Source: Rs1 sp029027825 (GTDB lineage Bacteria; Pseudomonadota; Gammaproteobacteria; Pseudomonadales; Balneatricaceae). From it: a stretch of 64,000 nucleotides of DNA. The notes beneath the pieces were generated by a model that was not told the DNA's origin, ran no database searches, and saw only the letters and a program-made list of their open reading frames with translations. The stretch covers positions 2,170,001 to 2,234,000 of the forward strand of contig CP093399.1 in assembly GCA_029027825.1 (NCBI GenBank). Direction: 5' to 3'. Made by a program: the position numbers and the translations under genes. This document shows, piece after piece, positions 36,451-44,775 of the stretch (position 1 is the stretch's first letter; every line of letters starts with the position of its first letter).

Positions 36451-36613
36451 AGCTGAATCCGTGACTTCAAAGTGAATACAGAGTGTAAGATATTGGTTAT
36501 ACAGTGAAATTGAAAAATTTTAGCTACACCCGTAGGTTCAGCGGATATCTCTCTAACCGCTATATAATCAAGAGCTTGCGATATGTAGTGCAGTAAAGTC
36601 ACTGATTCAGGTC
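36451..36613 (+). mobile_element. Inverted-repeat element, family 2 (copy a)
   Basis: About 162 bases bounded by CTGAATCCGTGACTT on the left and, inverted, GTCACTGATTCAGGT on the right. The interior is nearly the same as copies at 40498 and (reversed) 39422, sharing AGTGTAAGATATTGGTT and AATCAAGAGCTTGCG. It contains no open frame. It is in the gap between the Csd6-like gene and hinT. Confidence 0.85.
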
Positions 36614-36660
36614 TATATTAAACACATCTATATTCAGTTGTTTAACATAGCTAAAAACAG

Positions 36661-36993
36661 CTAACTAGAAAATTTCTTACCGCCAAGCATGTGTAAATGA
36701 ATATGATAAATAATTTGTCCGCCATCGGCGTTACAATTAAAAACAGTACGATAGCCATCTTCTGCTATAGCTACTTTTTTTGCCAGTTGACTGGCGATTT
36801 GGACGAGCTTACCGACCAGAGGCACATCTTCATCGGTCACCTCGTTGAGAGTACTAATATGCTTTTTTGGCACAACCAAAAAGTGATAAGGCGCTTTAGG
36901 GTTTATATCATCAAAGGCAATTACATCATCATCTTCATAATGGATGGTGGCTGGAATTTCCCGATTAATTATTTTACAGAACAGACAATCCAT
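36661..36993 (-). CDS. hinT: HIT-family nucleotide hydrolase
   Basis: The 110-residue protein is a histidine-triad protein with the signature HIHLHMLGG at the C-terminus and an N-terminal CLFCKIINREIPA zinc/nucleotide-binding start. HinT proteins hydrolyse AMP-lysine and aminoacyl-adenylates. Length matches the family. It stands alone. Confidence 0.93.
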   Translation of the reverse strand: MDCLFCKIINREIPATIHYEDDDVIAFDDINPKAPYHFLVVPKKHISTLNEVTDEDVPLVGKLVQIASQLAKKVAIAEDGYRTVFNCNADGGQIIYHIHLHMLGGKKFSS

Positions 36994-37157
36994 TTTTCAC
37001 TCACTTATATGATTTTTTATCTACAGCAAAAAAACGGCATTTCAAGTTAGACTGAGACCTCTTACTTTGCCATCAAGGTATAGATTAATAGCGCTAAACT
37101 ACCTTGTTTTACAGGAGTAAGTCGAGTAAATGCAGTATTTATTTTAGCGATCCAGCT

Positions 37158-38327
37158 TTAACTTGTCTTAACTCCTGCTTTCAGTTTTGCGCAGTATAAA
37201 AACAACATACCTAGTAACAATCCCCAAAAAGCAGAACCTATAGTAAAAAAGCTAATTCCAGAAACGGTCACCAGCAAGGTAATCAACGCCGCTTCCCTCT
37301 CTGCGGATTCACTTAGCGCCACGCTTAGGCTATTTGCCAGTGTATTTAAAAGTGCCAAACCTGCAATAGTGACGACTAACGCTTTAGGCGCAATTAAAAA
37401 CAAACTGACCACAGTGGCACCAAACAGTCCGATAATCACATAACAACAGCCGGTGACTATTGCCGCTAGATAACGAGTATTTCGATTACTATCTACCTCT
37501 TCGGCGCAGCAAATTGCAGCGGTAATCGCTGCTAAATTAAAGCTATAACCACCAAAAGGGGCCAGTAAAACGGTCGCTAAACCGGTCACCTTTAACGCTG
37601 CTGAAACGGGAGGCTGGTAGCCTGCAGCTTTTAAAGTGGCTGCCCCGGGAATATTCTGAGACGTCATAGTGACGATGAATAAGGGAATAGTCACGCTGAT
37701 AAAAGTGGATAGTGTAAAACTGGGTGTGGTCCACAACGGCATGGCTAAACTTAAGTCGATGGTTTTATTATCAAACAAATTTAGTTGCCAACAAACCAAA
37801 ACCCCGATCGCAAGCACAACCGGTACGTTAAAATTCTTTAATAGAGGTTTACCGATCACGTAGCTGACAATCATGATCGACACTAATAGAGTGTCTTGTT
37901 CTAAAGACTGAAAAATGGCTAATCCAAATTGGAATAAAATCCCTGCTAACATCGCGTTCGCAATAGAATTTGGAATAAAATGTTGGATTTTCTCAAACCA
38001 TCCGGTAAGCCCACAGACTAAGATGAGTAGGCCGCATAAAACAAAACTGCCTATCGCCTGATCCATTTCGACACCGATCAATGACGTTGCCAACAGAGCT
38101 GCACCGGGAGTAGACCAAGCGGTGATTACCGGTATTCGGTAAATTGTTGAGAGTATAATGGAGGTTATCCCCATCCCCAATCCCAATGCAAGCATCCAAC
38201 TATTGAGCTGACTTTGATTGGCTCCTAAAGACTCAGCGGCTTGAAAAATGATCGCCACGCTGCTGGTATAACCAACTAAAACGGCAATAAAACCCGCCGA
38301 TAAGTGAGATAGTTTAAGTGCTTGCAT
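37158..38327 (-). CDS. BenE/YdcO-family transporter
   Basis: The 389-residue protein has about eleven to twelve hydrophobic segments and the BenE start (LSAGFIAVLVGYTSSVAIIFQ, then ITAWSTPGAALL near 70). The family contains proton-coupled benzoate transporters and E. coli YdcO. The adjacent XRE-cupin gene and the E. coli ydcO-ydcN arrangement point to a YdcO orthologue; its substrate is not established. AAAGGG precedes the ATG. It is divergent from the regulator, with twin palindromes between. Confidence 0.88.
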   Translation of the reverse strand: MQALKLSHLSAGFIAVLVGYTSSVAIIFQAAESLGANQSQLNSWMLALGLGMGITSIILSTIYRIPVITAWSTPGAALLATSLIGVEMDQAIGSFVLCGLLILVCGLTGWFEKIQHFIPNSIANAMLAGILFQFGLAIFQSLEQDTLLVSIMIVSYVIGKPLLKNFNVPVVLAIGVLVCWQLNLFDNKTIDLSLAMPLWTTPSFTLSTFISVTIPLFIVTMTSQNIPGAATLKAAGYQPPVSAALKVTGLATVLLAPFGGYSFNLAAITAAICCAEEVDSNRNTRYLAAIVTGCCYVIIGLFGATVVSLFLIAPKALVVTIAGLALLNTLANSLSVALSESAEREAALITLLVTVSGISFFTIGSAFWGLLLGMLFLYCAKLKAGVKTS

Positions 38328-38374
38328 ATTTGCCCTTTAACATTTGTTGTTTTGAAAATGGCCAGCTACAATAG

Positions 38375-38427
38375 CGTGCGCTATAACGCACACGCAGCGA
38401 TACTATCACTGTGCGTTATAGCGCACA
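38375..38427. promoter_or_regulatory. Two 18-bp palindromic operators between the YdcO-like and SutR-like genes
   Basis: CGTGCGCTATAACGCACA at 38375-38392 and TGTGCGTTATAGCGCACA at 38410-38427 are near-perfect palindromes and almost reverse complements of each other. Their centres are 35 bases apart. The second overlaps the region just upstream of TATAAT at 38438-38443, a likely -10 for the regulator gene. They probably bind the XRE-cupin protein and control both genes. Confidence 0.78.
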
Positions 38428-38447
38428 ATGATATAGCTATAATATTT

Positions 38448-38625
38448 AGAGACCTCTGCGAAACATTGCGAGCGAAGGAATACAAGGTAAAAACCGGCCA
38501 AATAGCGGATTTAGTATGCCCTTCTCTATGGGTATTACTGGTGTAAATGAGCATATTGAGCCGGTTTTTACGCCGTATTACCGAGCGCAGTTATCATACC
38601 CTCTGGGTAAGTTATGCAGAGCTCT
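38448..38625 (+). mobile_element. MITE-like element, family 1 (copy c)
   Basis: A 178-base family-1 element runs from AGAGACCTCTGCG to GTTATGCAGAGCTCT. Compared with the copy at 55288 it lacks about 22 interior bases containing one TTTGGGTAC-type repeat unit. It lies between the predicted promoter and the start codon of the SutR-like gene, so it would be transcribed as leader RNA. Confidence 0.85.
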
Positions 38626-38654
38626 GATAATGGTCGACTAAAAGAGTGCAGCCC

Positions 38655-39218
38655 ATGCTGAGTACGATTATTGCCAATAATTTAAAACAATTTCGTCGCT
38701 CGAGACAGTGGAGCCTTGCCAAAGCCGCGACGATGACCAAGGTAAGCAAAGCTATGTTAGGTCAAATTGAGCGACAGGAATCTAGCCCGAGCATGGCCAT
38801 ATTGTGGAAAATAGCTAAAGGTTTTCACTTGCCCATGTCGGTGTTAATAGAGCCTTGCGTCCTGCGCTTTGACAGCGTACCTGGTGCTAACCACAAGCAA
38901 ACTATTTCCCTCGATAGTGATTTACAGTTTAAGGTGTTGTTTTCTTTTGACCCTCTCCTGTGCTGTGAAATGTTCTCCCATCGATTACAGTCAAACTGCA
39001 CACATTTATCAGCAGCTCATGAATTGGGGGTGATAGAAGACATTATCGTCATTTCAGGCGAGCTAGAAATATTAGTCGAAAATAGCTGGCTGCCCTTAAC
39101 TGCAGGGAATACCTTGAGGTTTAGTGCCGATATGAATCACGGCTACCGCAACATTGCTAAAGAAGAGGTAATTTTCCACAATATCATCCACTACCCGAAA
39201 ATTGTCACCTGCCATTAA
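38655..39218 (+). CDS. XRE-family regulator with cupin domain (SutR/YdcN-like)
   Basis: The product (187 residues from the ATG at 38655; a GTG at 38646 is an alternative) has an N-terminal XRE helix-turn-helix (SLAKAATMTKVSKAMLGQIE) and a C-terminal cupin (about 110-180, with DMNHGYRN). It resembles E. coli YdcN, now SutR, which sits beside ydcO. AAGAG eight bases before the ATG supports that start. Twin palindromes upstream are the likely autoregulatory operators. A family-1 element separates the promoter from the start codon. Confidence 0.87.
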   Translation: MLSTIIANNLKQFRRSRQWSLAKAATMTKVSKAMLGQIERQESSPSMAILWKIAKGFHLPMSVLIEPCVLRFDSVPGANHKQTISLDSDLQFKVLFSFDPLLCCEMFSHRLQSNCTHLSAAHELGVIEDIIVISGELEILVENSWLPLTAGNTLRFSADMNHGYRNIAKEEVIFHNIIHYPKIVTCH

Positions 39219-39421
39219 CAAATTCACACCGCTGAGCACAACAGCATCGAGAACGATGCTTCCAAAGAATATACCTGCGTACTTGCATCAATTAATCGAC
39301 TGCAACTCTTAAAATGTCAGGTTTCTCACTGCTTTACATTTGACAGATGCATAGCTATCAATCGATATGTCCGATGCTTTGTCAAGTATTTCCCGTTATT
39401 CGAGTTACCTTCTATCTTTAT
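39219..39421. other. Intergenic region after the SutR-like gene
   Basis: About 200 bases with no gene. Together with the family-2 element at 39422-39583 it makes up the gap to the nif3-type gene. No clear terminator was seen. Confidence 0.35.
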
Positions 39422-39583
39422 CCTGTATCAGTGACTTCACTGCACCAGATTAGCGCAAGATCTTGATTCTACGACGGTTATAAAAGTACCCACTGAACGT
39501 ACATGTGCAGTTAATATTTTTCAATTCCAGAGTAGAGCCAATATTTTACATTCTGTATTCACTTTGAAGTCACGGATTCAGGT
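39422..39583 (-). mobile_element. Inverted-repeat element, family 2 (copy c, reversed)
   Basis: About 162 bases, from CCTGTATCAGTGACTTCACT to GAAGTCACGGATTCAGG, match copy a at 36451 in reverse orientation, with internal ATTTTTCAATT, CACTGAACG and AAGATCTTGATTCT. It has diverged more than copies a and b. Confidence 0.8.
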
Positions 39584-39642
39584 TTAACATTGAATTGGTA
39601 CAACTCTGAACGAGTAAAAAATATAAACAACCCAGCCCTGAC

Positions 39643-40404
39643 TCAAACTGGGTTGGGGATATTAATAAACTGATGTGCGACGGAGAATGTTTCAGCTAAG
39701 TGTTCACCTAAGGCCTGCACCCCGTAACTTTCGGTGGCGTGATGACCTGCCGAGTAATAGTTGATTCCCAATTCGCGGGCTAAATGTACGGTTTGCTCAG
39801 AGATTTCTCCTGATATGAAGGCATCCACCCCATAACTGGCGACTTCTTCAATATAACGTTGGGCAGAGCCGGTACACCAAGCTATCGTTTTTACCTCTCG
39901 GCTATGTCCTTGAATAAACAGTGGCTCCCTGCCTAAAACTTGCCTTAGCTGCTGGGCAAATTCAGCCCCTGTGACGGCTCGCTCAACTTCCCCTAACAAT
40001 GCAATTGCCTGACCTAACTCGTCACCCATACCCGAGGTAATTTTCCAACCCATCTGCTTGGCAAGCTGCACATTATTTCCCCATTGGGCATGCGCATCCA
40101 GCGGTAAATGATAGGCGAGCAAATTAATATCATTAACTAATAGTGTTTTTATGCGCTGTTGTTTCATGCCAACTATCGGTTGACTCTCACCGTGCCAAAA
40201 ATATCCGTGGTGCACTAAAATAAGATCGGCATTTGCCTGTACAGCTCGATCTAACAACTGTTGGCAAGCCGTGACCCCGGTGACTATTTTTGTTATTTTT
40301 GTGCTGCCGGACACTTGTAGGCCATTCGGACAGTAGTCTTTAAATTTTTCAGGGGTGAGTATTTTATTGCAATAATCGACAATAACATCAATATTTTCGC
40401 TCAT
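39643..40404 (-). CDS. Nif3-like dinuclear metal centre protein (YbgI family)
   Basis: From the ATG at 40404 the product has 253 residues, the family's usual length; a start at 40458 would add 18 unrelated residues. Metal-binding motifs are HHGYFWHGE near residue 64 and, near the end, GHHATESYGVQALGEHLAE. Nif3/YbgI proteins form hexameric rings with two metals per subunit and have been proposed as GTP cyclohydrolase-like or NIF3-interacting enzymes, with no agreed role. A GGA precedes the start. It is divergent from the DegS gene, an arrangement also seen in other gammaproteobacteria. Confidence 0.9.
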   Translation of the reverse strand: MSENIDVIVDYCNKILTPEKFKDYCPNGLQVSGSTKITKIVTGVTACQQLLDRAVQANADLILVHHGYFWHGESQPIVGMKQQRIKTLLVNDINLLAYHLPLDAHAQWGNNVQLAKQMGWKITSGMGDELGQAIALLGEVERAVTGAEFAQQLRQVLGREPLFIQGHSREVKTIAWCTGSAQRYIEEVASYGVDAFISGEISEQTVHLARELGINYYSAGHHATESYGVQALGEHLAETFSVAHQFINIPNPV

Positions 40405-40497
40405 GTATTTTCCACTGCTAGTTGATCTGAATAGTTTATGCTGAATCAGCCATAACAATCTGACCAGAGTCTGTCGAAGAAAAGCACTAATCTTTTA

Positions 40498-40659
40498 GCT
40501 GAATCCGTGACTTCAAAGTGAATTCAGAGTGTAAGATATTGGTTTTACAGTGGAATTGAAAAATCTTAGCTGCACCCATAGGTTCAGCGGGCATTTTTCT
40601 AACCGCTGCAGAATCAAGAGCTTGCGCTATGAGTTGCATTGAAATCACTGATTCAGGTT
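40498..40659 (+). mobile_element. Inverted-repeat element, family 2 (copy b)
   Basis: About 162 bases from AGCTGAATCCGTGACTTC to ATCACTGATTCAGGT. It is the closest relative of copy a (36451). It lies just upstream of the nif3-type gene, in the divergent gap to degS. The rest of that 695-base gap (to 41099) contains no gene; ACCGAAAA and TTTTCGGT around 40950-40990 form an inverted repeat that might be part of a terminator or promoter region. Confidence 0.85.
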
Positions 40660-41099
40660 TTAGCTTTTACAGGTTAAACGAGGCAGCTGCAGACGACTAT
40701 CAAACCCAGCGCTGCTGTTCTCCAATTCTCGGTTTCGCTATAAGACCACTGATTCAATGGTAATCCTACCCAACCTAAGCGAAAATATAAATCTAATCTC
40801 TAGTCCAATGCTATAATTGTAGCATCCTCTAACTTTGTCTTGTTTTACCTAGGCGGTAAACGTTATGCTACTTGCTAATAAAAACGCCAGCAAATTTAAA
40901 CATTTAGTTCTATACATAAGCTATCGCTAAGTTAGGCAACACCGAAAATAGCGTCGCCAAAAGTCTTTAGCGGTTTTTTTTCGGTTGAAAGCTAGTAATT
41001 AGAGCTTTAGAGCTAAGCTCACTACGACTATTAGCTGGCGGCTTACAATTACCTATTATCAAGTTATTTTATTCGCCAATCGTGTCCGGGTTTTTATTT

Positions 41100-42218
41100 A
41101 TGCAAAAATATACATTCTTAGTTTGGCCCGTTATATCAGGGGTATTGATTGCACTGTTAGTGCTGCAATTTAATCCAAACTTTTCGACACCAGCACCCGT
41201 GACTATCAACAGAGTTGATTTAACGACCATAAAATCAATCCCAGTCAAGAGCACTGCCATAACCGCTGAAAATTTTGTGCACTCCTATGCTGATGCAGTC
41301 GCTAAAGCAGCGCCGGCGGTGGTTAATATTTATATTAATATAAAGCCAGAAGGACCAGATCAACCAACGCTATCAGCTTCAAGTGAAGAGCATTCTAGCT
41401 TGGGCTCCGGCGTTATCTTAAATCAGCAAGGCTATATTGTGACCAATAATCATGTCATCGATAAAGCAGATGAAATCATTGTCGCACTGCAAGACGGTAG
41501 AGAGGCTTTAGCCAAGGTCATAGGTACGGATACCGGAACAGATATTGCTATTTTAAAAATAGACTTAGATCGCCTGCCAACAATTATGATTGAAGAGTCG
41601 GACAGTCTTCGCGTTGGTGACGTAGTTTTGGCGATAGGAAATCCTTTTGATTTTGGACAAACAGTCACTAAAGGTATTATCAGCGCTAAGAGTCGCAACA
41701 GTGTTGGGCTTAATCGCTATGAAAATTTTTTGCAAACAGATGCCGCCATTAACCCGGGAAACTCCGGTGGCGCCCTGATCAACACCCATGGTAATTTAGT
41801 CGGCATTAGCACCGCTATTTTTTCTAAATCAGGAGGATCTAACGGAATCGGCTTCGCTATCCCCTCCTCACTCGCACTTAAAGTGATGCGTGATTTAATA
41901 GAAAATGGCCGGGTTATTAGGGGCTGGTTAGGTGTCGAAACTCAAGAACTGACCCCACAGTTAGCGGAGTCATTTGGATTGAGCAATGTACGCGGCTTAG
42001 TTTTAGCGGGAGTGATTACCAATGGTCCTGCATTTCAAGCTGGCTTACGCCCGGGAGATTTAATTTTAGCCTTTAATGATATGTCGATTATTAGCGGCAT
42101 CGATTCAATGCGCAGCATTGCACAGGTCAAACCTGGCAGCATCGTCAAGGTGAATTTTATTCGTAACGGTGAGCCAATGATTGCCAATATTATCGTCGGT
42201 GAACGCCCTTCAACCTAA
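41100..42218 (+). CDS. degS: DegS-type periplasmic serine protease
   Basis: From the ATG at 41100 the product has 372 residues: an N-terminal membrane anchor (about 6-24), a trypsin-like domain and a single PDZ domain (about 265-360). The catalytic triad is H118 (NNHVID), D148 (TDIAILKID) and S222 (NPGNSGGAL). A single PDZ and N-terminal anchor distinguish DegS from DegP/DegQ. DegS starts sigma-E release by cutting the anti-sigma factor RseA when misfolded porins dock on the PDZ. A GTG at 41082 would extend it by six residues and is less likely. The 15-bp tandem repeat follows the stop. Confidence 0.92.
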   Translation: MQKYTFLVWPVISGVLIALLVLQFNPNFSTPAPVTINRVDLTTIKSIPVKSTAITAENFVHSYADAVAKAAPAVVNIYINIKPEGPDQPTLSASSEEHSSLGSGVILNQQGYIVTNNHVIDKADEIIVALQDGREALAKVIGTDTGTDIAILKIDLDRLPTIMIEESDSLRVGDVVLAIGNPFDFGQTVTKGIISAKSRNSVGLNRYENFLQTDAAINPGNSGGALINTHGNLVGISTAIFSKSGGSNGIGFAIPSSLALKVMRDLIENGRVIRGWLGVETQELTPQLAESFGLSNVRGLVLAGVITNGPAFQAGLRPGDLILAFNDMSIISGIDSMRSIAQVKPGSIVKVNFIRNGEPMIANIIVGERPST

Positions 42219-42221
42219 TTC

Positions 42222-42266
42222 GCCACTATTTAATCAGCCACTATTTAAGCCGTTACTATTTTAACC
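42222..42266. repeat. 15-bp tandem repeat between degS and the sigma-54 regulator
   Basis: Three 15-base units, GCCACTATTTAATCA, GCCACTATTTAAGCC and GTTACTATTTTAACC, run head to tail from just after the degS stop and into the last codons of the convergent regulator gene. The unit recalls the one after dgt (ACTATTT plus TTAA). Confidence 0.75.
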
Positions 42267-44247
42267 CAAGCTGCCGTAATCGCTTGTATAAAGTGTTGCG
42301 GCTAATGCCCAACTCTTTTGCTGTTTTTGATAAATTGCCATGACACTCTTGATAGCGCTGATAAGTAACTGATAAATGATCACTGTCGACATCTGATAGA
42401 TCTATTACAGATTTTTGATCGGCACTGGCAAGTGCCGCAACTAGATAGGCCTCTCGACCAGACAAAGAGCTGTTGCTTGCGGCATTAGCTGTAGCTAACT
42501 GGTTTGGTTTCAACTGATTAAATTCATCATAATCTGTCGCTAGGGCCGCTGTTGATAACCGCTGTTGCTCAGCCAAGTCATCAAAAAAATCATCAGGTAA
42601 ATGCCAGTGCGCAATTGGATCTTCATCAGCCATCGCCAACGCGACATCCAACACACTAATAAATTGCCGAATATTCCCAGGCCATGGATGATTTAGAAAT
42701 AATGTCATTATCTCAGGTGAAATTTCAGCTTGTGCCAAACTCTGACTTTTTTTCTTTATTAGATGACTGAATAGCGATCTTTTATCCATCCTCGTAGACA
42801 GTGTTGGTATTTCTATATTGAGACCACTGACCCGATAAAATAAATCTTTCCTGAACAACCCCGCACCAACCAGTGCCTTTAAATTGCAGTTAGTCGCAGA
42901 AATCAACTTTACATCCACAGGGTATGACTGAGTAGATCCCAGCGGCGTCACTTTTCGCTCTTGCAAAACTCTGAGCAATCGCCCCTGCACATTTAGCGGC
43001 ATATCGCCAATTTCATCCAGAAACAAGATCCCTTTATCCGCTTTGCGAATCAGACCAATAGCGCCTTTACTATCGGCACCAGTGAAGGCTCCTTTAACGT
43101 AACCAAATAATTCAGACTCAACCAAATCCGCGGGAATCGCCGCGCAATTCAAGGCCACTAGCGCTTTAGCGCCTCTGCTACTATATTGATGGAGTGCTTT
43201 AACAAAGACTTCTTTTCCCACCCCTGTTTCGCCAAAAATAAGAATTGGAATATCCTTTTCGATAACTTTACGACCTTGTGCGATCGCCTTTTTCAACTTC
43301 GGATCACCAAATTCTAAGCCGGAAAAGGGTATTTCTATCGGTGATTTTTTACCTGCAGCGGGTAGCATAAAACTTAATGTTTTTTCAGACTGATGAGTAT
43401 CAGTGGGCTCTTGAAGACTGGCAAACATTGAATATTTATCCAGCACTCGCAATTCAAAAGCCGACTTATTAACCTGCTGGCATAAAAAGGATAAATTGCA
43501 CGCCAGTATCTGTTCAACATCAGTACCTGACAAAGAAAAATTTAGCAGTAATTCAGCGCGACGATTAAAGGCGGTGATGCTGCCTTCTCGATCAAAAACG
43601 ATCAAGCCAGACCACTGACTCACTAAATTATCTACATGAGTATTGATGGTTAACAAGTAGTGATTTTGCTGGTATTTGTCGATAATTAATCGATTTTCAA
43701 TCGATTGCGACATCAACCTGACCATACCTAAAGTATGGGCTTGAGGCATATAAGTATCACTGGAAATATCCAACACTCCCAGTAATTGATTGCTGGCATC
43801 AAAAATCGGTGCTGCGGAACCTATCATGTAGCGATGTCGCTTGAGATAGTGCTCATCACGCTGAATTTGCACCGCCTCGCCCGCTGCCAGTGCAGTCCCG
43901 ATAGCATTGGTTCCTGTGTTCACTTCCTGCCAACTCGCACCAGCGGCAAACCATTGACGCTGGGCCTGGGTTAAAAATCGGCGCTCCCCCCAACTATTCA
44001 ATACTTGGCCACGACTATCCGCCAATAAAATAAGACAGGGACTATTATTCAAAATATTATCGTAATAAGGCAACACCGCATGTGCTGTGGTTTGAATTAA
44101 ATGGCGCTGCGAATCAAGTAAAATACCAGTATCCGAGCGCTGTAATTTCTGCAACTCAGGCGCGGCATTGTGTTGTAAACCAAAATCCCGGCAGCGCTGC
44201 CAGGACTCAGTAATTAACTTTTTATGGGTATTATTCTCGCTGCTCAT
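42256..44247 (-). CDS. Sigma-54-dependent AcoR-like transcriptional activator
   Basis: The 663-residue protein has an N-terminal GAF-type sensor region (about 60-300), a central AAA+ domain (about 315-550) and a C-terminal Fis-type helix-turn-helix (YQECHGNLSKTAKELGISRNTLYKRLRQLGLK region). Walker A is GETGVGKE, the sigma-54 contact is GAFTGA in ELFGYVKGAFTGAD, and Walker B lies in KGILFLDEIGDMPL. It resembles AcoR and its relatives. It is divergent from the glycerol-type ABC operon, which has a matching sigma-54 promoter, so it is the likely activator of that operon (inference). The inducer could be glycerol or a related alcohol. Confidence 0.9.
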   Translation of the reverse strand: MSSENNTHKKLITESWQRCRDFGLQHNAAPELQKLQRSDTGILLDSQRHLIQTTAHAVLPYYDNILNNSPCLILLADSRGQVLNSWGERRFLTQAQRQWFAAGASWQEVNTGTNAIGTALAAGEAVQIQRDEHYLKRHRYMIGSAAPIFDASNQLLGVLDISSDTYMPQAHTLGMVRLMSQSIENRLIIDKYQQNHYLLTINTHVDNLVSQWSGLIVFDREGSITAFNRRAELLLNFSLSGTDVEQILACNLSFLCQQVNKSAFELRVLDKYSMFASLQEPTDTHQSEKTLSFMLPAAGKKSPIEIPFSGLEFGDPKLKKAIAQGRKVIEKDIPILIFGETGVGKEVFVKALHQYSSRGAKALVALNCAAIPADLVESELFGYVKGAFTGADSKGAIGLIRKADKGILFLDEIGDMPLNVQGRLLRVLQERKVTPLGSTQSYPVDVKLISATNCNLKALVGAGLFRKDLFYRVSGLNIEIPTLSTRMDKRSLFSHLIKKKSQSLAQAEISPEIMTLFLNHPWPGNIRQFISVLDVALAMADEDPIAHWHLPDDFFDDLAEQQRLSTAALATDYDEFNQLKPNQLATANAASNSSLSGREAYLVAALASADQKSVIDLSDVDSDHLSVTYQRYQECHGNLSKTAKELGISRNTLYKRLRQLGLK

Positions 44248-44380
44248 AATACTTCTTTAAATTATTTCGCCTAGGATCCACGCACTAGTTTGCCAATAGT
44301 GCCGCTAGTAGTTTCCAGATTCAACGCAATGCTAACGCGTCCGATAGATTAAAATATATGGCTTTAATTATAGAGCAAAT

Positions 44381-44502
44381 TCTTAGCTCTTAGCTCTTAG
44401 CTTCTAGCTTCTAGCTTCTAGCTTCTAGCTTCTAGCTTCTAACTTCTAGCTTCTAGCTTCCAACTTCTAACTTCCAACTTCCAACTTCCAACTTCTAACT
44501 GC
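44381..44502. repeat. Heptanucleotide tandem array upstream of the sigma-54 regulator
   Basis: About 17 head-to-tail seven-base units run over 120 bases, starting as TCTTAGC, becoming TTCTAGC for most of the array, and ending as TTCCAAC/TTCTAAC. The graded change in unit type suggests growth by slippage. It lies in the divergent gap 44248-44775, between the regulator and the GTTCA repeats. Confidence 0.95.
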
Positions 44503-44533
44503 ATTCGAAACGCTGAACAATATTTTCCTATAT

Positions 44534-44560
44534 GTTCATATTAGTGTTCATTTCTGTTCA
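44534..44560. promoter_or_regulatory. GTTCA direct repeats, possible activator site
   Basis: GTTCA occurs at 44534, 44546 and 44556, spaced by 12 and 10 bases, about one helical turn. It lies about 120-140 bases upstream of the sigma-54 promoter, the distance expected for an upstream activator sequence. This is inference from position and repetition. Confidence 0.45.
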
Positions 44561-44675
44561 CAGTCAGCATTCAAATATATATCAAATCTTCTTCATTTCA
44601 ACAGAAATAATTTGCTAATTTTTATTACCATTTAAATTCAACGGTTTAGTTATTTTTATTGATTTTTGTCACTTT

Positions 44676-44691
44676 TGGCATAGTTATCGCT
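44676..44691 (+). promoter_or_regulatory. Sigma-54 (-24/-12) promoter of the glp ABC operon
   Basis: TGGCAT at 44676-44681 and TCGCT at 44687-44691 give GG and GC dinucleotides with exactly the spacing of the consensus TGGCAC-N5-TTGCT. Two positions deviate. Transcription would start near 44702, about 75 bases before the first ATG of the operon. A divergent sigma-54 activator gene supports it. Confidence 0.72.
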
Positions 44692-44775
44692 TTATTACCT
44701 TAAATAACCTGCACATTGTTCTATTGTTGTTGAACCGTGTTTTAGCCAGATTTTTATATTATCAGGATCAAAGCT

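Noticed and set aside
44381..44502. CRISPR array
   Set aside because: Units are only seven bases with no spacers, so it is a simple tandem repeat. No cas gene is in the window.
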